From the NCBI RefSeq assembly GCF_018398425.1, contig NZ_JADPMV010000001.1:248001-312000 (forward strand): 64,000 nucleotides of DNA, written 5' to 3'. The first letter of the stretch is position 1; the number at the start of each line of letters is the position of its first letter. Under the pieces are notes generated by a model. The model made no database searches. It was not told the origin of the DNA and was given only the letters and a program-made list of their open reading frames with translations. The position numbers were made by a program, and so were the translations under genes. The DNA is from Pseudomonas lalucatii. Lineage in GTDB: Bacteria > Pseudomonadota > Gammaproteobacteria > Pseudomonadales > Pseudomonadaceae. Shown one piece after another: positions 34,266 through 42,638 of this stretch.

Positions 34266-35981
34266 TTAGTGGTGCGCTACCAGGCTGGCGCCGGAGTAGC
34301 TGGAGTAGCCGCGCAGCATCACATGATAGGTGCCGGCTTGTGGGGTGTTGAAGGTGCAGGTTTCGCTGTTGCCGTCGAGGTAGGGACGGCAGTCGTAGCT
34401 GCTGGTGGTCGGGGGCGTGCCGAAGCGCACGTAGAGGTCGGCATCCCCCGTGCCGCCGGAGAGGCTGAAGGTGAGGCTGCCGACGCCGCCTGGCACGGTG
34501 ATGTTGTAGGCTTTGGTCGAGCCCTTGCTACCGGAGAGCCCGGATATCGGCTGGCCGTTGAACAGCGTATCGTCGTTCACCGGCGGTTCGCCGAGTTGCG
34601 CGTCGATTGCCGCGCGGGCATCGACCAGACCGCTGCCGCAGCCTCCGGAACAGCTGCCGGGCAGCGGCCGGGCAGAGTTCTTCAGGTGGCTTTCCACCTG
34701 CGCCGGGGTCTTCGGCGCCGCGGTCTGCATCAGGGCGACCACCCCGGCTACGTGCGGAGCGGCCATCGAGGTGCCGTTGTAGGCGGCGTAGCTGGCGCTG
34801 CCGGGGGTGGTGGTACCGCTGTTCAGGGTGGAGAGAATCCCCGACCCCGGCGCGGCGAGGTCGACCACAGAACCGTAGTTGGAGAAGCTCGAGCGCGACC
34901 CGCTGCGGGTGGTCGCCGCCACCGTGATGACGTTGTTGCAGTTGGCCGGGTTGAAGTTGCTGGCGTTTGCGTTGCTGTTGCCCGCCGCGACCACCACGGT
35001 GGTGCCGCGGCCGACCGCGCTGTTGATGGCGTTCTGCGTGGTAAGGCTGCAGCTGCCGCTGCCGCCCAGGCTCATATTGATCACCTGGGCCGGGGTGCTG
35101 GTGGTCGGCACGCCGCTGACACTGCCGCCGGAGGCCCAGACGATGCCGTCGGCGATGTCCGAGGTGTAGCCGCCGCAGGTGCCGAGCACGCGCACCGGCA
35201 TGACCTTGGCGTTGTAGGCGACCCCCGCCACCCCCTCGCCGTTATGGGTCACGGCGGCCACGGTGCCGGCGACGTGGGTGCCGTGCCAGCTGGAGTCGCT
35301 GGGCGTGCCGCACTGGCCGGTGGTCCAGTCGCCCGGGTCGGACGGGTCGGCATCGCGGCCGTTGCCGTCGTTGGCCACCTCGGTATCGGAGATCATGTCG
35401 TAGCCGGCGACCAGGTTGCCGTCCAGGTCGGGATGGCTGACGACGCCAGTGTCCAGCACCGCGACCACCGTGCCGCTGCCGGTGCTGCGGTCCCAGGCGG
35501 CCGGTGCATTGATCCCGGCCGTGGCCTCGTAGTAGTGCCACTGCTCGTTGTAGCGCGAATCGTTGGGCGTGAAGACGGGCTTGAGCAGGGCGTCCACCTC
35601 GACGTACTCGACGTTGGGGTTGGCGGCGATCTGCTGCATCAGGGCCTCGGCGCCGGCACGGTCGAGCTTGCGGGCCGACTTGATGACATCGGCGCCAAGG
35701 GCGGTGCGGCGCAGCTGGCCTAGGCCGAGGCCCTGGAGCAGGCCGGCCTCGTTGAGGGCCTGGGCCCGCATGCTGCTGCTGGCCAGTTCGCTGCTGCCGC
35801 TGCGGTACTTGACGATGAAGCGATCGTAGTTCTGGCCTTCCTTGAGCACGCTGGTGTTGATCCGTGCGCTAGCTGCGTCTGGCGCGGCGAAGGCCATGGG
35901 TGCGGCGATTGCCACAGCGCAGGCGGTAGCCAGCGCAGGGTGGCGCAGGGCACGCGTGGTGCGAGTACGGGTAGAAGTCAC
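34266..35981 (-). CDS. Secreted subtilisin-like (S8) serine protease with PPC domain
   Basis: The 571-residue protein has a signal peptide (about 1-32, cut after MAFA), an I9-type propeptide (about 50-135), and a subtilisin domain with the triad Asp177 (VAVLDTGV), His233 (HGTHVAG), Ser405 (GTSMAAPHVAG) and oxyanion Asn335 (AAGN). A bacterial pre-peptidase C-terminal domain (about 485-565) ends it. It is probably exported by the type II pathway and feeds peptides to the cell. It lies amid catabolic genes without a LiuR site of its own; a role supplying amino acids is inferred. Confidence 0.95.
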   Translation of the reverse strand: MTSTRTRTTRALRHPALATACAVAIAAPMAFAAPDAASARINTSVLKEGQNYDRFIVKYRSGSSELASSSMRAQALNEAGLLQGLGLGQLRRTALGADVIKSARKLDRAGAEALMQQIAANPNVEYVEVDALLKPVFTPNDSRYNEQWHYYEATAGINAPAAWDRSTGSGTVVAVLDTGVVSHPDLDGNLVAGYDMISDTEVANDGNGRDADPSDPGDWTTGQCGTPSDSSWHGTHVAGTVAAVTHNGEGVAGVAYNAKVMPVRVLGTCGGYTSDIADGIVWASGGSVSGVPTTSTPAQVINMSLGGSGSCSLTTQNAINSAVGRGTTVVVAAGNSNANASNFNPANCNNVITVAATTRSGSRSSFSNYGSVVDLAAPGSGILSTLNSGTTTPGSASYAAYNGTSMAAPHVAGVVALMQTAAPKTPAQVESHLKNSARPLPGSCSGGCGSGLVDARAAIDAQLGEPPVNDDTLFNGQPISGLSGSKGSTKAYNITVPGGVGSLTFSLSGGTGDADLYVRFGTPPTTSSYDCRPYLDGNSETCTFNTPQAGTYHVMLRGYSSYSGASLVAHH

Positions 35982-36639
35982 GTTTGCATATCCCCTGTAT
36001 TAGGTGGGTAACGGGCGCGCGGGTTGCGGCCTCGTCGCTCCTGACTGATAGAGGGATGCTCGGCAGCGCGCTCGTGGCGCCTGCAGAGGGCGTCCGGACC
36101 GGCGTCGATCGCCGGCGAACTCTCGCGACTGCGGGGGGCGTGACCCCTCGTCTGCGGACTGCACATCCCTGTGTACCCTCAAAACGCGATAACGCTTCGA
36201 GGCTCCTTGCTTCCTTCGTGCGATTGGGGTTGACGATGCCCGAAGACGGCAACCCGGCCCCGTGCTTCGGCGGAAGTACCGCGGGGGGCAGAGAAGCAAG
36301 CACCATGGTTCCAATTGCGTTGGTGAGAATAGCCGCGATCTCCCGGTGCGCTAGCCGACATCAGCCGGCAACGTGACGATGTGCACTGATCGAGATAAGT
36401 CGGCCAGATTCGCCCCGAGGGTAACTAGACAGGTGCAGATCACCAGTTTACGTTAACGGAATCACTCGCGACGACGATGGCCGAGCCGGTGCTGGGCGAA
36501 GCCGTCGAAGCCTTCCCATGGCGGTCAGCGACAAGCTGCGCAAGGCTCGCATGCCAAGCTCTGCAGCGTGTGCCGGCACGTGCCGCGGCCAACAGCGGTG
36601 CCGGTGTAGAAGCTGCCGCTGCCGATAAAGGAGTATCCG
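35982..36639. other. Intergenic region with a LiuR-type operator; no gene seen
   Basis: The 658 bases separate the divergent protease and AhpD-like genes. No open frame here has convincing codon use or a family match. The only clear element is the operator at 36447-36462. The stretch 36070-36360 is unremarkable GC-rich DNA, and the rest includes the protease promoter, which I could not place. Confidence 0.6.
36447..36462 (+). promoter_or_regulatory. LiuR-type operator upstream of the AhpD-like gene
   Basis: TTTACGTTAACGGAAT matches the liuR operator at 14 of 16 bases. It is about 180 bp before the ATG at 36640, a long but plausible leader. The intact left half and centre suggest a functional site with an imperfect right half. 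Confidence 0.6.
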
Positions 36640-37230
36640 ATGCGCCCGGCGATCAGCCACTTCCCGCTACCTGACAGCCTCGAGCACGTGCCGGACGACC
36701 TGCGCGAGCGGATTCTCGCGGTACAAGACAAGACCGGCTTCGTGCCCCATGTGTTTCTCATGCTGGCCCACCGCCCGGACGAGTTCCGTGCCTTCTTCGC
36801 CTATCACGATGCCCTGATGGAGCGGGAGTCCGACAGCCTGACGCCGGCGGAGAAGGAGATGATCGTAGTCGCCACCAGTGCCCGGCATGGCTGCCTGTAC
36901 TGCGTGGTGGCGCATGGTGCGGTGTTGCGCATCTACAGCAAGGATCCGCTGCTCGCCGATCAGCTGGCGGTCAACCACCGCACCGCGCCGCTCGGCGGGC
37001 GCCAGCGGCTGATGCTCGATTTCGCCTTTCATGTCGGGCTCGAACGCGGCGGTCTGGATGGCGACTGGCAGGCGCGTCTGCAGGCTGTCGGTTTCAGCCT
37101 CGACGATATCTGGGACATCGGCGCCATCACCGCGTTCTTCAGTTTGTCCAACCGCCTGGTGTCGCTGGCCGGTACGCCGCCCAACCCCGAGTTCTACCTG
37201 ATGGGCCGCGTGCCCAGGGCGCCGCGTTGA
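36640..37230 (+). CDS. Peroxidase-related AhpD/carboxymuconolactone decarboxylase-fold protein
   Basis: The 196-residue protein MRPAISHFPLPDSLEHVPDD has the CMD-fold core with the redox pair C-L-Y-C-V-V-A-H (two Cys and His), the active-site motif of AhpD-like peroxidase-related enzymes. It likely reduces hydroperoxides or acts as a disulfide relay. A LiuR-type operator lies upstream, so it may be induced during branched-chain acyl-CoA growth. AAGGAG ribosome site 8 bases before the ATG. Confidence 0.88.
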   Translation: MRPAISHFPLPDSLEHVPDDLRERILAVQDKTGFVPHVFLMLAHRPDEFRAFFAYHDALMERESDSLTPAEKEMIVVATSARHGCLYCVVAHGAVLRIYSKDPLLADQLAVNHRTAPLGGRQRLMLDFAFHVGLERGGLDGDWQARLQAVGFSLDDIWDIGAITAFFSLSNRLVSLAGTPPNPEFYLMGRVPRAPR

Positions 37231-37644
37231 GGCCGTCCGAGCGCCGCGGTGCCCGTCGCCAGCGGGCGGCCCACGGAGTGTGACTGCAGCGCCTTCCCGC
37301 CTCGCGTTCAGGGGAGGGCAGGGCTGTGGCTGGCTGCTGCCGCCTCGCCGGTCGGTGCAATATTTTTGCATAACGCACCTGATTTTTTGCTCGTTATTAT
37401 TTTACGAATGCCTGCTTATACTCTGGCTCGCCGGTCATCGGCGCGTCGCCCGGTTGGCCCTGTCGGCAGCAGCCATGGGCAGAGGCAACGAACCGGAAGC
37501 ATAGGGATATGTCCGGGCAATGTAGCTCGCGGATAGATCATGAGGTCGGGATTAGACCTTCGTATAATGTTTTTCGTTTACGTAAAGGTAATAGTGTCTG
37601 CAGCGCCATAACCAATAACAACAATCAAGGTTAGAGGGCTCCAC
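37231..37644. other. Regulatory intergenic region before the ABC transporter operon
   Basis: No gene is seen in these 414 bases. The part from 37360 to 37440 is AT-rich (TTTTTGC, TTATTATTTTACG), and from 37500 on the sequence prepares the transporter promoter with a TATAAT box at 37563-37568 immediately before the LiuR-type operator. Confidence 0.6.
37571..37586 (+). promoter_or_regulatory. LiuR-type operator at the ABC transporter promoter
   Basis: TTTTCGTTTACGTAAA matches the liuR palindrome at 14 of 16 positions and contains the perfect TTTACGTAAA half-pair. It lies two bases downstream of a consensus -10 box (TATAAT, 37563-37568), a position where a bound protein would block RNA polymerase. 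It sits 59 bp before the transporter ATG. Confidence 0.75.
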
Positions 37645-38421
37645 ATGTCACCAGAGTTCGTATTGGAAACGCGCGGATTGACCAAGGAATTTCGCGGCTT
37701 CACCGCCGTGGACTCGGTCGACCTGCGTGTGCAGCAGGGACACATCCATGCCTTGATCGGACCCAACGGGGCCGGCAAGACCACGGTGTTCAACCTGCTG
37801 ACCAAGTTCCTCCCGCCGAGCCGCGGCGAGATCCTCTACCAGGGCAAGGCGATCACCGGCCTGCAGCCGAACGAGATCGCCCGCCTGGGCCTGGTGCGCT
37901 CCTTCCAGATTTCCGCCGTGTTCGGCCACATGAGCGTGTTGGAGAACGTGCGTGTGGCGCTGCAGAGCAAGCTGGGCAACTCGTTTCGGTTCTGGCAATC
38001 CGAGCGTACGCTCGAGCGCCTCGATCAGCGCGCCCGGCAGATGCTCGACGAAGTGGGCCTGCTCGGTTTCGCCGACACCCTGGCCATCGAGTTGCCCTAC
38101 GGGCGCAAGCGCGCCCTGGAACTGGCCACCACCCTGGCCCTGGAGCCGACCGTATTGCTGCTCGACGAGCCGACCCAGGGCATGGGCGCGGAGGACGTGG
38201 AAATGGTCATCGGCCTGGTGCGCCGCGCCGCGGCGGGGCGCACGGTGTTGATGGTGGAGCACAACCTCGGCGTGGTCAGCCAGCTGTGCGACCGCATCAC
38301 CGTGCTGGCCCGTGGCGCGATCCTCGCCGAGGGCGACTACGCCAGCGTCTCGGCCAACCCCCAGGTGCGCGAGGCCTATCTGGGCAGCGAAGCGGCCGTC
38401 CTCGAGGAGGCACACCCATGA
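37645..38421 (+). CDS. ABC transporter ATPase, LivG-like
   Basis: The 258-residue ATPase has Walker A GPNGAGKTT, the atypical signature LPYGRKRALELA, Walker B VLLLDEPTQG and the H-loop MVEHNLGVV. It belongs to the branched-chain amino acid/urea-type (HAAT) family. First of five transporter genes; its stop overlaps the next ATG (ATGA). Substrate is unproven, but linkage to liu genes and a LiuR site point to leucine-related compounds or short branched acids. Confidence 0.92.
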   Translation: MSPEFVLETRGLTKEFRGFTAVDSVDLRVQQGHIHALIGPNGAGKTTVFNLLTKFLPPSRGEILYQGKAITGLQPNEIARLGLVRSFQISAVFGHMSVLENVRVALQSKLGNSFRFWQSERTLERLDQRARQMLDEVGLLGFADTLAIELPYGRKRALELATTLALEPTVLLLDEPTQGMGAEDVEMVIGLVRRAAAGRTVLMVEHNLGVVSQLCDRITVLARGAILAEGDYASVSANPQVREAYLGSEAAVLEEAHP

Positions 38422-39140
38422 CCAGCCTGCACAGTCCGCATTACGAGCAGCTGCGGGTCAGCGACCTGCATGCCTTCTACGGCGAATCGCACATCCTGCA
38501 TGGCATCGACCTGCTGGTGCGCCGCGGCGAACTGGTGACCCTGCTCGGACGCAACGGCTCGGGGCGCTCCACCACGCTGCGGGCGATCATGAACCTGGTG
38601 GGCCGGCGTACCGGTTCGATCGTGATCAACGGCAACGAGACCCTCGGCATGGCCGCGCACCTGGTCCCGCGCCTGGGTGTGGGCTTCTGCCCGGAAGAGC
38701 GCGGCATCTTCGCCAGCCTCAACGTCGAGGAAAACCTGCTGCTGCCGCCCATGGTGCGCAGCGGCGGCATGAGCCTCGACGAGATCTACGAGATGTTTCC
38801 CAACCTCTACGAGCGGCGTTTCAGCCAGGGCACCCGGCTGTCCGGCGGCGAGCAGCAGATGCTGGCCATGGCGCGCATCCTGCGCACCGGCGCCAACCTG
38901 CTGCTGCTCGACGAGATCACCGAGGGTCTGGCCCCGGTGATCGTGCAGAAGCTGGCCGAGGTGCTGCTCAAGCTCAAGGAGAAGGGCCTGACCATAGTGC
39001 TGGTGGAGCAGAACTTCCGCTTCGCCGCACCGCTGGCCGACCGCCATTACCTGATGGATCACGGTCAGATCGTGGAGGAAATCAGCGCCGCCGAACTGCC
39101 GCTCAAGCAGGAGTTGCTGCACAGCAGCCTCGGCGTCTGA
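38418..39140 (+). CDS. ABC transporter ATPase, LivF-like, with Arg in Walker A
   Basis: From the ATG at 38418 the protein is 240 residues (MTSLHSPHYEQLRVSDLHAF). Walker A reads G-R-N-G-S-G-R-S-T with Arg50 in place of the invariant Lys; the codon is CGC. The signature LSGGEQQMLAMAR, Walker B LLLLDEITEGLAP and H-loop VLVEQNFRF are intact (Asp-Glu present). A longer reading frame to 38286 lies within the first ATPase gene and is not used. It pairs with the preceding ATPase. Confidence 0.92.
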   Translation: MTSLHSPHYEQLRVSDLHAFYGESHILHGIDLLVRRGELVTLLGRNGSGRSTTLRAIMNLVGRRTGSIVINGNETLGMAAHLVPRLGVGFCPEERGIFASLNVEENLLLPPMVRSGGMSLDEIYEMFPNLYERRFSQGTRLSGGEQQMLAMARILRTGANLLLLDEITEGLAPVIVQKLAEVLLKLKEKGLTIVLVEQNFRFAAPLADRHYLMDHGQIVEEISAAELPLKQELLHSSLGV

Positions 39141-39244
39141 CCCCCAGTCTCACCCCTCGAAACATGCCGTGCGGCGCGCCCCAGGCCCGCCGGATCGAGG
39201 GCGCTTTTCCCGGTACAACAACAATAACTGTGGAAGGTAACCCG

Positions 39245-40459
39245 ATGAATCTGTTCCAGAAGACAGCAAGCACCATCCTCGCCAGCAGCCTGATCGCCTG
39301 CGCCGCCCAGGCGCAGGTCAGCGACGACGAAATCCGCATCGGCTACCTGGCCGATATGTCCGGCACCTACCGCGACCTCTCCGGGCCGGGCGGCCTGGAA
39401 GCGCTGAAGATGGCCGTCGAGGACTTCGGCGGCCAGATCGATGGCAAGAAGATCGTGATCTTCAGTGCCGACGACCTGAACAAGCCGGATGTCGGCGCCA
39501 ACACCGTGCGCCAATGGGTCGATGAGCGCAACGTCGACATGGTCACCGGCCTGGTCGCCTCTTCGGTGGTGCTGGCGGCGAGCAAGGTGGTGGAGCAGTC
39601 GGGCAAGCTGGCGCTGATTTCCGGTGCGGCGGCCTCCAGCCTGACCGACGAATTCTGCTCGCCCAACCATGTCCACTGGACCTACGATTCCTTCGCCCTG
39701 GCCAACGGCACAGCCAAGGCGGTGCTGGCTAACGGCGGCAAGAACTGGTTCATCTTGACCGCCGACTATGCTTTCGGCCATGCCATGGAAGGTGACATCA
39801 CCAGGGTGGTCGAAGCCGATGGCGGCGCCGTGCTGGGCAAGGTTCGCCATCCGTTCCCGAGCAGCGATTTCTCCTCCTACATCCTCCAGGCCCAGGGCTC
39901 CGGGGCCGATGTGATCGCCCTGGCCAACGCCGGCGCCGACACGGTCAACTCGCTGATGACCGCCAACCAGTTCGGCGTCGCCCAGTCCGGGCAGAAGCTG
40001 GCCGGCATGGTGGTGTTCCTCAACGATATCCACGCCATGGGCCTGGACGTGACCCAGGGCCTGATGCTGACCACCGGCTGGTACTGGGACCTCAACGAGG
40101 AGACCCGTGCCTGGGCCAAGCGCTATGAGGAACGCGTCGGCAAGATGCCGGGCATGGTGCCGGCCGGTATCTACTCGGCCGCCATGCACTACCTGAACGC
40201 GGTCAAGGCCACCGGTAGCGACGATACCCAGGCGGTGCGCGCGCAGATGATGGCCACGCCGGTCAACGACATGTTCGCCAAGAACGGCCATATCCGCGCC
40301 GATGGCCGCATGGTCCACGACATGTACCTGGCCCAGGTGAAGAGCCCGGCCGAGTCGAAGGGCGAGTGGGACCTGTACAAGATCGTCCGCACCATCCCGG
40401 GTGACCAGGCCTTCCGTCCGCTGGCCGCGAGCCAGTGCAAGCTGCTGGCGAAGAACTGA
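39245..40459 (+). CDS. Periplasmic substrate-binding protein of LIV-type ABC transporter
   Basis: The 404-residue protein has a Sec signal peptide (MNLFQKTASTILASSLIACA, cleavage about after residue 23) and the type I periplasmic-binding fold (IRIGYLADMSGTYRDLSGPG, NVDMVTGLVASSVVLAASKV, FAFGHAMEGDI-like core). It is in the leucine/amide (HAAT) family. A GAAGGTAAC ribosome site precedes the ATG. The ligand is not predictable from sequence; linkage suggests branched-chain compounds. Confidence 0.93.
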   Translation: MNLFQKTASTILASSLIACAAQAQVSDDEIRIGYLADMSGTYRDLSGPGGLEALKMAVEDFGGQIDGKKIVIFSADDLNKPDVGANTVRQWVDERNVDMVTGLVASSVVLAASKVVEQSGKLALISGAAASSLTDEFCSPNHVHWTYDSFALANGTAKAVLANGGKNWFILTADYAFGHAMEGDITRVVEADGGAVLGKVRHPFPSSDFSSYILQAQGSGADVIALANAGADTVNSLMTANQFGVAQSGQKLAGMVVFLNDIHAMGLDVTQGLMLTTGWYWDLNEETRAWAKRYEERVGKMPGMVPAGIYSAAMHYLNAVKATGSDDTQAVRAQMMATPVNDMFAKNGHIRADGRMVHDMYLAQVKSPAESKGEWDLYKIVRTIPGDQAFRPLAASQCKLLAKN

Positions 40460-40531
40460 CCGGCAGTCGACATCAGCTCACCACCCGGCTGCTGCAGCCG
40501 GGTGTCACTGACCTCCAGCGGGTGGACAATC

Positions 40532-41419
40532 ATGACTATGGTACTCGGCATACCGCTGAGCGTGCTGCTCGGCCAGCTGCTGCTCGGCCTGATCAACGGG
40601 GCCTTCTATGCCCTGCTCAGCTTGGGCCTGGCGATCATCTTCGGCCTGCTGCGGATCATCAACTTCGCCCATGGCGCCCAGTACATGCTCGGGGCTTTCG
40701 CCGCGGTGCTCGGCCTCAACTACCTGGGCGTCAATTACTGGGTGGCGCTGGTCCTGGCACCGCTGCTGGTCGGAGCCCTGGGCATGCTCGTCGAGCGCGG
40801 CCTGTTGCGCCGGATCGCCGGCGAGGATCACCTCTACGGGCTGTTGCTGACCTTCGGCCTGGCGCTGATCGTCGAGGGCTGTTTCGTCAAGCTGTTCGGC
40901 GTCTCCGGTGCGTCCTACCCGATGCCCGAGCTGCTCAAGGGCGGCTACAACCTGGGCTTCATGTTCCTGCCCAGCTACCGCGCCTGGGTGGTGGTGGCCG
41001 CCTTGCTGGTGTGCCTGGCCACCTGGTACATGATCGAGCGCACCCGGCTCGGCTCCTACCTGCGCGCCGGTACCGAGAACCCCAAGCTGATGCAGGCCTT
41101 CGGCATCAACGTGCCCCTGCTGATCACCCTGACCTATGGCTATGGCGCGGCACTGGCGGCATTCGCCGGGGTGCTGGCTGCGCCCATCTATTCGGTCACC
41201 CCGACCATGGGCGCCAACCTGCTGATCGTGGTGTTCGCCGTGGTGGTCATCGGCGGCATGGGCTCGATCATGGGCGCCATCGTCACCGGCCTGGCCATGG
41301 GCCTGATCGAGGGGCTGACCAAGGTGATCTATCCGGAGGCGTCCAACACCGTGGTGTTCCTGGTGATGGTGCTGGTGCTGTTGATTCGTCCCGCGGGACT
41401 GTTCGGAAAGGAGGCATAG
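40532..41419 (+). CDS. ABC transporter permease, LivH-like
   Basis: The 295-residue membrane protein starts MTMVLGIPLSVLLGQLLLGL and has about eight hydrophobic segments, including INGAFYALLSLGLAIIFGLL and the conserved RIINFAHGAQYMLGAF near residue 50. An upstream GTG at 40502 is a less good start. It forms half of the membrane channel. It follows the binding protein by 72 bases and ends two bases before the next ATG. Confidence 0.94.
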   Translation: MTMVLGIPLSVLLGQLLLGLINGAFYALLSLGLAIIFGLLRIINFAHGAQYMLGAFAAVLGLNYLGVNYWVALVLAPLLVGALGMLVERGLLRRIAGEDHLYGLLLTFGLALIVEGCFVKLFGVSGASYPMPELLKGGYNLGFMFLPSYRAWVVVAALLVCLATWYMIERTRLGSYLRAGTENPKLMQAFGINVPLLITLTYGYGAALAAFAGVLAAPIYSVTPTMGANLLIVVFAVVVIGGMGSIMGAIVTGLAMGLIEGLTKVIYPEASNTVVFLVMVLVLLIRPAGLFGKEA

Positions 41420-41421
41420 CC

Positions 41422-42426
41422 ATGACCAGTCTGCATATCAAGCAGGACAGCCTGGTGCCGCAACCCCAGGCGGTGCGCGAGCGCCAGCAGGCCGCGCAGC
41501 GGCGCCAGCGCTGGTTCTACCTGGCGCTGCTGGGTGTCGCCCTGGTCGCGCCGCTGGCGGTGTACCCGGTGTTTCTGATGAAGCTGCTGTGCTTCGCCCT
41601 GTTCGCCTGCGCCTTCAACCTGCTGCTCGGCTACGCCGGCCTGCTGTCGTTCGGCCACGCCGCCTTTCTCGCCACCGGCGGCTACGTCACCGGCTTCCTG
41701 CTCAGCCAGTACAGCGGCCTGGGCACCGAGCTGGGGATACTTGCCGGCACCCTGGCCTCCACGGTGCTGGGCCTGCTGTTCGGCCTGCTGGCGATCCGCC
41801 GTCAGGGCATCTACTTCGCCATGATCACCCTGGCGCTGGCGCAACTGGTGTTCTTCATCTACGTGCAGGCGCCGTTCACCGGCGGCGAGAACGGCCTGCA
41901 GGGCGTGCCACGCGGTCAGTTGCTCGGCCTGTTCGACTTGAACGACAACCTGACGCTGTACTACTTCGTCCTGGCGGTGTTCATCTTCGGCTTCGCGGTG
42001 ATCCAGCGCACCATCCATTCGCCCTATGGCCAGGTGCTCAAGGCGATCCGCGAGAACGAGCCGCGGGCGATCTCGCTGGGCTACAACGTCGACGCGCACA
42101 AGCTGCTGGCCTTCGTTATCTCCGCCGCGCTGACCGGTCTGGCCGGCTCGACCAAGACCGTGGTGTTCCAGCTGGCCTCGTTGACCGATGCCCACTGGCA
42201 CATGTCCGGCGAGGTGATCCTGATGACCCTGCTCGGCGGTGTCGGCACCGTGCTCGGGCCGCTGGTCGGCGCCGGCGTGGTGGTCACCCTGCAGAGCTAC
42301 CTGTCCAACGGTCCCTTGGGCGAGTGGGTGCATGTGATCCTCGGGGTGATCTTCGTCATCTGCGTGCTGCTGTTCCGAGCCGGCATCGTCGGCTGGGTGC
42401 TGAAGCTGGCCAGGCGCAACTTCTAG
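41422..42426 (+). CDS. ABC transporter permease, LivM-like
   Basis: The 334-residue protein has a charged N-terminal 35 residues, then about nine hydrophobic segments and the LivM segment NLLLGYAGLLSFGHAAFLAT. The cytoplasmic loop LKAIRENEPRAISLGYNVDA is the EAA-type coupling site. It is the last gene of the transporter; the next gene encodes an outer membrane porin after 212 bases. Confidence 0.94.
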   Translation: MTSLHIKQDSLVPQPQAVRERQQAAQRRQRWFYLALLGVALVAPLAVYPVFLMKLLCFALFACAFNLLLGYAGLLSFGHAAFLATGGYVTGFLLSQYSGLGTELGILAGTLASTVLGLLFGLLAIRRQGIYFAMITLALAQLVFFIYVQAPFTGGENGLQGVPRGQLLGLFDLNDNLTLYYFVLAVFIFGFAVIQRTIHSPYGQVLKAIRENEPRAISLGYNVDAHKLLAFVISAALTGLAGSTKTVVFQLASLTDAHWHMSGEVILMTLLGGVGTVLGPLVGAGVVVTLQSYLSNGPLGEWVHVILGVIFVICVLLFRAGIVGWVLKLARRNF

Positions 42427-42638
42427 AGCAAGCCCTCCTTGGTACTTCGGGTGCGGACCGAGATCCGCGCCGGGGGGGGCTGTTTGCCGAAATCGCCCGG
42501 TCGAGTGGTCGGCAGGGCTGTCTAGCCGCCACGGCAAACCCGTGGCTAATGGGCCGGCTCCACCGGCCTTCGCCGGGTTACGCGCCGCAGTGGGCTGTCT
42601 GGGATGCGGCACTACCCCATCTACAAGAAGAGAGACCT

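Noticed and set aside
35982..36639. Small genes in the protease-AhpD intergenic region
   Set aside because: Several frames of 60 to 145 codons exist on both strands, but codon use is atypical and none has a convincing start or motif.
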